A DNA stretch of 10,674 nucleotides from Deltaproteobacteria bacterium (GTDB lineage Bacteria; Desulfobacterota; Desulfobacteria; Desulfobacterales; Desulfobacteraceae), in assembly GCA_003647385.1 (NCBI GenBank), contig QMMT01000033.1, positions 1 through 10,674 on the forward strand, read 5' to 3'. A program made the translations under genes and the position numbers. Under the pieces are notes generated by a model that saw nothing but the letters and a program-made list of their open reading frames with translations, was not told the origin of the DNA and searched no databases. This document shows positions 1-7,043 of the stretch, piece by piece (position 1 is the first letter of the stretch; each line of letters begins with the position of its first letter).

Positions 1-765
1 ATTAATCATGCTAAAAAGATTTTACATCCGTTTAAAGAGAATGCGCTATTGTTTCACAGCAATTTTTCTGACCTTCCAACGATCTTGACCTCTATCGGAA
101 TTAAGGGTGTAAACTCAATACTTCTTGACTTAGGCTTTTCACTGAACCAACTGAAAAACGGTAATCGCGGATTTAGTTTTAATAAGAATGAACCATTGGA
201 TATGCGAATGGATATTCGAAACGATCTGACAGCCTTTGAGGTTATTAATTCATTCCCGGAGAGTGAGTTGGCAGATATCTTCTTTAAATTTGGTGAAGAA
301 AAGTTTTCCAGGCGGATTGCAAAAAAAATCGTGGAAATGAGACGTCATGCGCCGATTCATACAAGCTTTGAACTATCACAGATAGTGACTCAAATCATTC
401 CTGCAAAAATAAGGTTCAAGACGCGCATTCATCCTGCAACAAGGACTTTCCAGGCATTAAGAATCGTTGTAAACAAGGAACTGGAACGGCTTGAAAAATT
501 CATGGAAACCGTGCCTTCCCTGCTTTTAAAAGAAGGAAGGCTTTGCGTTATTTCTTTCCATTCTTTAGAAGACCGCATCGTAAAAAAAGCTTTGCGCAAA
601 TTTGAGGAGGGCTGCACATGCCCGAAGGATCTTCCGATCTGTCTGTGCGGGTTTGTCCCCCAGATGAAATCGGTTTTCAGAAAACCTCTGATACCCACAC
701 AAAAAGAAATAAACATCAATCCAATGGCACGAAGCGCCAAATTAAGGGTGGCGCAAAAACTATAA
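1..765 (+). CDS. rsmH: 16S rRNA (cytosine(1402)-N(4))-methyltransferase RsmH, 5' end missing
   Basis: RsmH (MraW) uses S-adenosylmethionine to methylate N4 of cytosine 1402 in 16S rRNA and is normally the gene after mraZ at the head of the dcw cluster. The frame is open from base 1, so the gene begins upstream; 254 residues remain of a usual ~310. A TTG at 49 is not a credible start, because the frame upstream of it reads like the expected RsmH sequence leading into the NFSDL motif (fragment residues 21-25). Other family motifs are LLDLG (41-45), PLDMRMD (65-71), IHPATRTFQ (143-151) and ISFHSLEDR (184-192). A CxC...CxC cysteine cluster (C205, C207, C214, C216) precedes the C-terminal RSAKLRVA tail; from memory this cluster occurs in many RsmH proteins. 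The C-terminus is intact, ending in TAA. Three bases separate it from ftsL, which lies in the same reading frame. Confidence 0.97.
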   Translation: MNHAKKILHPFKENALLFHSNFSDLPTILTSIGIKGVNSILLDLGFSLNQLKNGNRGFSFNKNEPLDMRMDIRNDLTAFEVINSFPESELADIFFKFGEEKFSRRIAKKIVEMRRHAPIHTSFELSQIVTQIIPAKIRFKTRIHPATRTFQALRIVVNKELERLEKFMETVPSLLLKEGRLCVISFHSLEDRIVKKALRKFEEGCTCPKDLPICLCGFVPQMKSVFRKPLIPTQKEININPMARSAKLRVAQKL

Positions 766-768
766 ATT

Positions 769-1098
769 ATGGCGATCAAAAACAACATATCTGCAAAAAA
801 AATCCAACCCAAAAAATTAAATTTCTGGTGGTTTGCCATTATTTCTATCTTCTTTTGTCAACTTTTGATTTACACCTGGGTTAGAACAGAATCCACCCAG
901 ACGATATTTCGGGTATCCAAAGCCCAGGAAAATTTTATAAAAAAGACTTCCTATAACAAGGCCTTATCCATTGAAAGAGACCGGTTGAAATCCGATGATC
1001 GAATTACCCGTATTGCAAAGAGCAGATTAAATCTTTCAACAGACACGGTGAATCAAACTATTTATCTGGCAAAAACTCTGTCGGGAGATGAAGGTTAA
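769..1098 (+). CDS. ftsL: Cell division protein FtsL (divisome bitopic membrane protein)
   Basis: A 109-residue protein with the FtsL layout. A short basic cytoplasmic tail (residues 1-17, rich in Lys) is followed by one hydrophobic segment (about 18-38, FWWFAIISIFFCQLLIYTWV) and a periplasmic helical region. The last part, around ERDRLKSDDRITRIAKSRLNL, matches the usual FtsL pattern in which a charged coiled coil leads to an 'RI..IA...L.L' end. FtsL with FtsB and FtsQ activates the FtsW-FtsI synthase at the septum. Sequence conservation in this family is weak, so position between rsmH and ftsI carries much of the call. The ATG at 769 is the only reasonable start, since the rsmH stop lies in frame just one codon upstream. 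No good Shine-Dalgarno sits close to it; AAGGGTGG at 744-751 is 17 bases away, so translation is probably coupled to rsmH. The stop overlaps the ftsI start as TAATG. Confidence 0.88.
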   Translation: MAIKNNISAKKIQPKKLNFWWFAIISIFFCQLLIYTWVRTESTQTIFRVSKAQENFIKKTSYNKALSIERDRLKSDDRITRIAKSRLNLSTDTVNQTIYLAKTLSGDEG

Positions 1099-2831
1099 TG
1101 TCAAAGGATCTTAACAAGACAATGAAACAAAGGATCATTGTCGTTCAGGTTCTGATGGTGTCTTTAATTTTCCTTATGGGAGCCAAATCCTTTGATATCC
1201 AGGTTTTCAAAGCTCATGAGTTGACCCAGAAAGCTGAAAATGATTATGCAAGACATGTTATCGTTAAAGGAGAGCGGGGACAGATTCTCGACAGAAGCAT
1301 GAACAAGCTTGCAACCTCCATTGATGCCATATCCATTACAGCCTGTCCTTTTAAAATAAAAGATCCGGGCGTTGCTGCCAGAAAACTTTCAAAAATACTG
1401 AATATTAACGCCAAAAAACTTCAAAAAACACTTTCCTCCCAGCGCATGTTCGCCTGGGTTGCCAGAAGGGTGTCTCCAAATCAGGCCAGTCAAATCAGGC
1501 AATTGAATTTCACGGGGATTTATTTTGAAAATGATTCTAAAAGATTTTATCCCAACAGAAACCTTGCTGCACAGGTCATTGGATTCACAGGAGCAGATGA
1601 TTCCGGGCTTGAGGGGTTTGAGTTTAAGTACAACTCTGTCTTAGAGGGCAGTTCCCTGAAGGTCAGGGTTAACCGGGATGGAAACGGTAGAATTCTTGAC
1701 CTTGACAAGAAAAAAAGAGCCCAGCTGAAAGGAAATTCAATTGTCTTGACAATTGACAAAAAAATTCAATTTTTAAGTGAACAAACCCTTGAAAAAACCG
1801 TAAAGGCTCATCGGGCAAAATCAGGAATGGTTCTGGTCATGAGGCCTCAAACCGGAGAGTTTCTTTCCATTGCCCATTTCCCTGAGTTCAACCCCAATAA
1901 TTTTAAAGGATATGAAAGCGCAGTCTTCAGAAACCGTGCTGTCACAGATGCATTTGAGCCGGGATCAGCCATGAAGGTTTTTACAGCCGCTGCCGCACTT
2001 GAAAAAGGGTTTACGCCTAAATCCATCTTTTTTTGTGAAAACGGCACCTACAAAATCGGAACATTCACGATCAATGACACCCATCCCCATGACTGGCTTT
2101 CCATTAATCAGATCATTAAATTTTCAAGCAATATAGGTGCTGTAAAAATTGGAGAAACCATTGGTGATAAGGCCCTGTACAAATATCTTGCTGCCTTTGG
2201 ATTTGGAGACAAAACCCGGGTGGGCAGCCCTGGAGAGACATCGGGCATTTTGGCTCCTTACAGAAAATGGTCTAGAATCGATGCCGGTGCCATCTCATTT
2301 GGCCAGGGTGTTTCGGTTTCTGCCATACAACTTATCAGCGGCATCAGCGCCATCGCAAATGACGGCAATCTGATGAAACCCATGCTGGTAAAAAAAATTA
2401 TCTCTAAAAACGGGGAGGACTTAAGTGTATATCACCCTGAAACAATAAGACGGGTTGTCTCCTCAAAGACCGCTCAACAGGTTAAAAGGATGATGAGCCT
2501 TGTGGTAAAAGAAGAAGGCACCGGTATAAAAGCTTCCATGGAGGGATATACGGTTTGCGGGAAAACCGGAACAGCTCAAAAAGCGTTAAAAAATCAAAAA
2601 GGCTATTCAAAAAATAAGTACATTTCGGTTTTTGCCGGTTTTGCCCCGCAAGATAATCCTGAGCTTGCAGTTCTTGTGGTGATTGATGAGCCAAGGAAAC
2701 AATATTATGGCGGAGATGTTGCAGCTCCGGCCTTTAAAACCATTATGGCTGAATCTTTTAATTATTTAAATATACCCCCTGAAAAAACCAAGCATATGAT
2801 TGCTTTATTATCAACCGGAGAAAAAAATTGA
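1098..2831 (+). CDS. ftsI: Septal peptidoglycan transpeptidase FtsI (class B penicillin-binding protein, PBP3)
   Basis: FtsI cross-links septal peptidoglycan in the periplasm and works as a pair with the polymerase FtsW, encoded downstream. The 577-residue protein has a single N-terminal membrane anchor (about residues 11-28). A PBP dimerisation domain follows, with the typical RGQILDR signature near residue 54, and then the transpeptidase domain. All three catalytic motifs are present and correctly ordered: SAMK (290-293, nucleophile S290), SSN (343-345) and KTGTA (489-493). Length is typical of proteobacterial FtsI (about 570-590), and there are no C-terminal PASTA repeats, so it is not a SpoVD or Gram-positive PBP2x type. 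The ATG overlaps the ftsL stop. A second ATG 24 bases on (1122) is possible, but the first is better placed for coupling. The end overlaps the murEF start by four bases (TTGA). Beta-lactams are the known inhibitors of this family. Confidence 0.97.
   Translation: MSKDLNKTMKQRIIVVQVLMVSLIFLMGAKSFDIQVFKAHELTQKAENDYARHVIVKGERGQILDRSMNKLATSIDAISITACPFKIKDPGVAARKLSKILNINAKKLQKTLSSQRMFAWVARRVSPNQASQIRQLNFTGIYFENDSKRFYPNRNLAAQVIGFTGADDSGLEGFEFKYNSVLEGSSLKVRVNRDGNGRILDLDKKKRAQLKGNSIVLTIDKKIQFLSEQTLEKTVKAHRAKSGMVLVMRPQTGEFLSIAHFPEFNPNNFKGYESAVFRNRAVTDAFEPGSAMKVFTAAAALEKGFTPKSIFFCENGTYKIGTFTINDTHPHDWLSINQIIKFSSNIGAVKIGETIGDKALYKYLAAFGFGDKTRVGSPGETSGILAPYRKWSRIDAGAISFGQGVSVSAIQLISGISAIANDGNLMKPMLVKKIISKNGEDLSVYHPETIRRVVSSKTAQQVKRMMSLVVKEEGTGIKASMEGYTVCGKTGTAQKALKNQKGYSKNKYISVFAGFAPQDNPELAVLVVIDEPRKQYYGGDVAAPAFKTIMAESFNYLNIPPEKTKHMIALLSTGEKN
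2817..2830 (+). promoter_or_regulatory. Ribosome binding site and TTG start of murEF
   Basis: GGAG at 2817-2820 lies 7 bases upstream of a TTG at 2828-2830, inside the last codons of ftsI. The TTG shares four bases (TTGA) with the ftsI stop, so re-initiation by the same ribosomes is likely. No ATG or GTG lies nearby in frame, and the protein read from this TTG (MKLSELI...) has the normal MurE N-terminus. Confidence 0.7.
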
Positions 2832-5797
2832 AGCTGTCTGAGCTGATAAAAGAGGGTTCAGAAAAAGAGATGTCCTATAATCCGGAGATTTCTTCCATTG
2901 CTTCTAACTCGAAAAATGTAAAGCCGGGGGGGCTTTTCATTGCGGTTAAAGGATTTAAAGTTGACGGGCACGATTATATTGACCAGGCATTTAAAAAAGG
3001 CGCCGCAGCCGTTATTGCTCAAACCAATCCGCATAATCTTGAACATATCATTATAGTTGAAAACTCAAGGCTTTCCATGGCCTCCATTGCAGCCAATTTT
3101 TATGGAAATCCGTCAAAGGGACTGACCCTTGTCGGCATCACCGGGACCAATGGGAAAACAACAACCACATGGCTGCTGGAAAGTATTTTCAAGGCTTTCG
3201 GATTTTCAACCGGCGTTATTGGGACCGTCAACATCCGTTATAACGATTTAATTTTTGACAATCCTATCACCACACCTGATTCCATTGATCTTCAAAAAAC
3301 TCTTTTTAAGATGAAGAAGGCAGGGATAACCCATGTCATCATGGAAGTTTCTTCCCACGGGCTTGATCTGAACAGGGTGGATTATTGTGAGTTTGATGCA
3401 GGCGTATTTACCAACCTGTCCCAGGATCACCTGGATTATCACAAAGACATGGATGAATATTTTAATTGCAAAAAAAGTTTTTTTACCCGGATTCTTGGAG
3501 CAAACCTGAAAAACAATGCAGTTGCCATCCTGAACGTTGATGATGCAAAGGGAGAAGCCCTTTCAAAATCCCTTTCCTATAGAACCATTGGAGTCAGTAC
3601 AAAAAATAAAACCGACACGACCGCTGCTACCGCTATTTTTGCAAAAAATATCGCTGATGATATCCACGGGATATCCGGAACCATCTGCATGCCCAATGAT
3701 TCATTTAACTTCTCATCATCACTGACCGGCACCTTCAACCTGGACAATATCTTATGTGCGGCAGGTGCAGCATTTGCATTGAATATCGGTTCAGAACAAA
3801 TAAAAACAGGACTTGAAACCTGTCGCATCATTCCGGGCCGGCTTGAAAAAATCGACACCCCCATTGACCGGTTTTTGTTTGTAGACTATGCCCATACACC
3901 TGATGCACTTGAATCCACTTTAATGACCTTAAAACAAAGAGCTCCCAAAAGACTCATCACTGTTTTTGGGTGCGGTGGAGACAGGGATCGTGCAAAACGA
4001 CCTATAATGGGACAGGTTGCCTGTAAACACAGTGACATTGCCATTGCTACCTCTGATAACCCAAGGAGCGAAAATCCTGATTCAATTATTAATGATATTC
4101 TTAAAGGCTTAGACTCTTTTGATAAACTTTCCGACAAAGATTTAGTATCAACCCCATTCAAAAAAGGGTACTTAAAAGAGGTTGACCGAAGAAAAGCCCT
4201 TAAAAAAGCAATTTGGATTTCAAAACCAGGTGACATCATTATCGCTGCCGGAAAGGGACACGAAACTTACCAGATCACAAATACAGGTACCATTCACTTT
4301 GATGACAAAGAAGAACTTAAGAAAGCAGCGTTTAAATTTGCGGATCAATTTATACCCATTGCATGGGAAATAGATGATCTTACAAATGCATTAGGATGTG
4401 ATCCTGTTTTTTCACCAATTAAAAAAGACCTCATTTTTTCAGGCGTCTGTACAGACTCAAGATCTATTACAAAAACGCAGATTTTCCTTGCCCTTAAGGG
4501 AGAGAGCTTTGACGGCCATTCCTTTATTGAAAAACTTATTAATAAAGGAATAAAAGGGTTTATTACTCAAAAAGGATTTATTGAAACCCTTGATGAACAG
4601 ACAAAAAAAGAATTTGAACAAAAGCATCTCATTGTTTTTGAAACCGGAAATACAATAACCGCTTTAGGACAGCTTGCCCAATATCAAAGAATCCGTTCAA
4701 ATGTTAAACTGGTTGCCATTACGGGTTCCACTGGAAAGACAACCACAAGAAAAATCACTGAAGAAATATTTAAAACCCAATTTCACAGCCACGCTACTCT
4801 GGGCAATTTTAACAACGAAATCGGGCTGCCATTAACCCTTTTAAACCTTTCCCGGGCCCATGAATGGGCCATCGTGGAAATGGGCATGAACCATCCGGGT
4901 GAAATATCAAGACTCAGCAAAATAGCCCTTCCTGATATTGCCATGGTGATCAATACGGCAGGGGTTCATCTTGAAGGTCTTGGCAGTGTAGAAAATGTAG
5001 CAAATGCCAAAGCTGAAATTTTTGACGGTATGCGGGAAAACGGTACAGCAATCCTCTTTGCAGATGACCCCAGACGTCACATCCTTGAAGCAACGGTAAG
5101 AAAAAATAAGGCGATTAAAACACTTCTTTTTTTTGGTACAAGTGAGGATTCAAATATCCAGGCGGACAACATCAAAAAAACAGAGACGTCTATTAAATTC
5201 ACAACAAACAATACAGGACGGGAGACGGTCTTTTCCATCAACTCCCCGGCTCTTTTCATGGTTGACAACAGCCTTGCTTCAATTTGTGCAGCAAGGACTG
5301 CCGGAATCTCTACCAACGGCATTAAAAAGGGAATCAAAGCCTTTCGGCCAGTATCCGGCAGAATGAATATTTACGAGCTTTCAGATTCTATTAAGATGAT
5401 CGATGACACCTACAATGCGAATCCGACTTCTGTTGCAGGCGCCTTGAGCACATTGCATGATATGAGCCGGAATAAGAAAAGGTTTGCCGTTCTTGGAGAT
5501 ATGCTGGAACTTGGAAAAGAATCTGACGCCCTTCATAAACAAATTGGTAAAAAGGCTGCAATATCCGGGATCAACAAATTATATCTGTTTGGGACCCAGG
5601 TTAAATACACCCTGGAAGGTGCGATTGAAAATGGGTTTGCAAAAGGCAATATATTCCACGGAACAAAAGAAAAAATCGCCCGGAAAGTATTGGAAGACAT
5701 AGATTCCGACACATGGATTCTTGTAAAGGGTTCAAGAGGCATGGCCATGGAAACCGTCATACGAGAACTTCAAAAACTATTAACGGTCAATTCATAG
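2828..5797 (+). CDS. murE/murF: Bifunctional MurE-MurF fusion: meso-DAP-adding ligase plus D-Ala-D-Ala-adding ligase
   Basis: A single 989-residue reading frame carries two complete Mur ligases. Residues 1 to about 505 are MurE, which adds meso-diaminopimelate to UDP-MurNAc-L-Ala-D-Glu. It shows the UMAG-binding S-N-S-K segment (26-29), ATP loop GTNGKTTTT (106-114), a candidate carbamylated Lys (K215 in YFNCKKSFF), GCGGDRDR, the meso-DAP motif DNPR (410-413) followed by SENP, and GKGHE (475-479). Residues from about 508 are MurF, which adds D-Ala-D-Ala. It shows T-D-S-R (542-545), ATP loop GSTGKTT (633-639), HLEGLGS (714-720) with the downstream conserved Lys (K728 in NAKAEIF), and DDTYNANP (859-866). 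Both halves are near normal length and no key residue is missing, so both activities are expected in the cytoplasm. The linker is only a few residues. Bifunctional MurE-MurF proteins are known, for example in Bordetella. The start is TTG, overlapping the ftsI stop. Confidence 0.96.
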   Translation: MKLSELIKEGSEKEMSYNPEISSIASNSKNVKPGGLFIAVKGFKVDGHDYIDQAFKKGAAAVIAQTNPHNLEHIIIVENSRLSMASIAANFYGNPSKGLTLVGITGTNGKTTTTWLLESIFKAFGFSTGVIGTVNIRYNDLIFDNPITTPDSIDLQKTLFKMKKAGITHVIMEVSSHGLDLNRVDYCEFDAGVFTNLSQDHLDYHKDMDEYFNCKKSFFTRILGANLKNNAVAILNVDDAKGEALSKSLSYRTIGVSTKNKTDTTAATAIFAKNIADDIHGISGTICMPNDSFNFSSSLTGTFNLDNILCAAGAAFALNIGSEQIKTGLETCRIIPGRLEKIDTPIDRFLFVDYAHTPDALESTLMTLKQRAPKRLITVFGCGGDRDRAKRPIMGQVACKHSDIAIATSDNPRSENPDSIINDILKGLDSFDKLSDKDLVSTPFKKGYLKEVDRRKALKKAIWISKPGDIIIAAGKGHETYQITNTGTIHFDDKEELKKAAFKFADQFIPIAWEIDDLTNALGCDPVFSPIKKDLIFSGVCTDSRSITKTQIFLALKGESFDGHSFIEKLINKGIKGFITQKGFIETLDEQTKKEFEQKHLIVFETGNTITALGQLAQYQRIRSNVKLVAITGSTGKTTTRKITEEIFKTQFHSHATLGNFNNEIGLPLTLLNLSRAHEWAIVEMGMNHPGEISRLSKIALPDIAMVINTAGVHLEGLGSVENVANAKAEIFDGMRENGTAILFADDPRRHILEATVRKNKAIKTLLFFGTSEDSNIQADNIKKTETSIKFTTNNTGRETVFSINSPALFMVDNSLASICAARTAGISTNGIKKGIKAFRPVSGRMNIYELSDSIKMIDDTYNANPTSVAGALSTLHDMSRNKKRFAVLGDMLELGKESDALHKQIGKKAAISGINKLYLFGTQVKYTLEGAIENGFAKGNIFHGTKEKIARKVLEDIDSDTWILVKGSRGMAMETVIRELQKLLTVNS

Positions 5798-5808
5798 GGG
5801 TTCATATG
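5796..5808 (+). promoter_or_regulatory. Ribosome binding site and start of the 45-codon gene
   Basis: AGGGG at 5796-5800 (starting within the murEF TAG stop) is followed by 5 bases and an ATG at 5806. This is one of the clearest Shine-Dalgarno sequences in the window and supports the short gene being translated from this ATG, not from earlier starts inside murEF. Confidence 0.6.
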
Positions 5809-5943
5809 AATAATAACTCTAAGGAAAAACGAACGTTAGAAGACAGAAGAAAATTTAGCTACACAGCTTATGTTCCCGAAAGAAGATCCGGAAGCGATAG
5901 AAGAGAAATTGAGGCAAACAAATTTAACACAAGGGTGGCCTAA
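5806..5943 (+). CDS. Small basic protein with paired-arginine motifs, function unknown
   Basis: A 45-codon reading frame fills most of the gap between murEF and mraY. The product is hydrophilic, with no membrane segment or signal peptide. It contains three acidic-Arg-Arg units: D13-R14-R15, E25-R26-R27 and D31-R32-R33, in the context EDRRKFSYTAYVPERRSG and SGSDRRE. All six paired arginines are encoded as AGA-AGA. A strong AGGGG Shine-Dalgarno 5 bases before the ATG, tight spacing (8 bases after murEF, 11 before mraY) and the same strand favour a real gene. I recall similar 'ERRSGxDRR' stretches in short Desulfobacterota proteins, but cannot verify that here. I do not recognise a function. Nucleic-acid binding or contact with an anionic surface would suit the composition, but that is only a guess. 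It is not a normal member of the dcw cluster. Confidence 0.65.
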   Translation: MNNNSKEKRTLEDRRKFSYTAYVPERRSGSDRREIEANKFNTRVA

Positions 5944-5954
5944 GGTTACAAAAG

Positions 5955-7034
5955 ATGCTATACGAATTTTTATACCCATATCATCTTGATTACACGTTCC
6001 TGAATATATTTCGATATATTACATTCAGAACGATTTACGGTGGACTGACAGCCTTTTTAATCTGTCTTCTTTTCGGCCCTTTTGTGATCAAAAAACTCAG
6101 TCAAATGCAAATCGGGCAGATCATCCAGACCGATGGGCCGCAGTCTCACTTAGGCAAACAGGGGACCCCTACTATGGGCGGTATCCTGATTCTTTTCTCT
6201 ATTTTCATCACCACGTTGATCTGGGGGAATCTGTCCAACCATTATGTAAACATTCTTCTTTTAGCCCTGATGCTTTTTGGATTCATTGGATTTGTTGATG
6301 ATTATCTCATGCAGATAAAAAAGAGAAACATGGGATTTTCAGCCAAAGGTAAATTTCTTATCCAGGTATTGTTTGCCCTGATTATTTCCTGGCTGATTTA
6401 TAAATGCCCTGATTTTAGTTCCAGATTGACCATTCCATTTTTCAAAGACCTCTCTCCGGATCTCGGGATCTGGTACATCCCCTTTGCCTGTCTTGTCATC
6501 GTGGGCACATCCAACGCTGTAAACCTGACCGACGGACTTGACGGGCTTGCCATCGGTCCCTATATCGTTGCCAGTGCCACATACATGCTTTTTGCCTATG
6601 TTTCCGGCCATGCCCGGATCGCTGAATATCTTCATGTTCAGCATATTGCCTCTGCCGGTGAAATATCGGTGGTCTGCGGCACCCTGGCAGGCGCAGGACT
6701 GGGTTTTTTATGGTTTAATTCCCATCCGGCCCAGATTTTTATGGGCGATTCCGGGTCAATCCCTCTGGGGGGAATTTTAGGAACCATTGCCGTCATTACC
6801 AAACATGAAATCCTTTTACTGATTGTTGGCGGCCTGTTTGTCATGGAAGCCTTATCCGTCATCATTCAAGTGGGATATTTTAAACTTACAAAAGGAAAAA
6901 GAGTTTTTCGAATGGCCCCTTTGCACCATCATTTTGAACTCAAGGGGTGGGCTGAACCAAAGGTGATTGTAAGGTTCTGGATTATATCCATAACCCTGGC
7001 ATTATTATCATTGAGTACCCTGAAAATAAGGTAG
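5955..7034 (+). CDS. mraY: Phospho-N-acetylmuramoyl-pentapeptide-transferase MraY
   Basis: MraY transfers phospho-MurNAc-pentapeptide from UDP to undecaprenyl phosphate, making lipid I at the inner face of the cytoplasmic membrane. The 359-residue polytopic protein is almost the same length as the E. coli enzyme (360). It carries the family signatures SHLGKQGTPTMGG, GFVDDY with the paired aspartates D115-D116, NAVNLTDGLDGLA, MGDSGS with D265 (matching the catalytic loop Asp), and APLHHHFELKGW with H324-H326. Hydrophobic segments are spread along the whole length, consistent with about ten membrane helices. The ATG at 5955 follows the small gene by 11 bases; AAGG at 5942-5945 lies 9 bases upstream. 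It ends with TAG directly against murD. Acting on the product of MurF, it fits the neighbouring murEF. Nothing is missing or unusual. Confidence 0.98.
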   Translation: MLYEFLYPYHLDYTFLNIFRYITFRTIYGGLTAFLICLLFGPFVIKKLSQMQIGQIIQTDGPQSHLGKQGTPTMGGILILFSIFITTLIWGNLSNHYVNILLLALMLFGFIGFVDDYLMQIKKRNMGFSAKGKFLIQVLFALIISWLIYKCPDFSSRLTIPFFKDLSPDLGIWYIPFACLVIVGTSNAVNLTDGLDGLAIGPYIVASATYMLFAYVSGHARIAEYLHVQHIASAGEISVVCGTLAGAGLGFLWFNSHPAQIFMGDSGSIPLGGILGTIAVITKHEILLLIVGGLFVMEALSVIIQVGYFKLTKGKRVFRMAPLHHHFELKGWAEPKVIVRFWIISITLALLSLSTLKIR

Positions 7035-7043
7035 GTGACTGTG
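7028..7043 (+). promoter_or_regulatory. Ribosome binding site deciding between two GTG starts of murD
   Basis: Two in-frame GTG codons, at 7035 and 7041, could start murD. AAGG at 7028-7031 is 9 bases from the second GTG but only 3 from the first, so the second is preferred. The difference is two residues at the N-terminus. Confidence 0.5.

Noticed and set aside
49..765. rsmH read as a complete gene starting at TTG 49
   Set aside because: The frame is open to base 1 and the residues before 49 fit RsmH; a 238-residue protein would lack the first part of the methyltransferase fold.
429..839. Minus-strand open frame of 136 codons across the end of rsmH and start of ftsL
   Set aside because: It lies opposite two well-supported genes, has no recognisable domain and no ribosome binding site in a fitting place; a shadow frame.
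618..884. Plus-strand frame of 88 codons overlapping the end of rsmH and the start of ftsL in another frame
   Set aside because: Lies inside conserved RsmH and FtsL coding sequence, with low-complexity, unlikely protein composition.
2926..2932. Run of seven G in murE as a possible phase-variable tract
   Set aside because: The tract lies in an essential gene and encodes the conserved P-G-G segment; on/off switching here would be lethal, and one run is not evidence of variation.
5713..5943. Longer version of the small gene starting inside murEF
   Set aside because: The extra 31 codons run through conserved MurF sequence in another frame, while a clear AGGGG Shine-Dalgarno sits just before the ATG at 5806.
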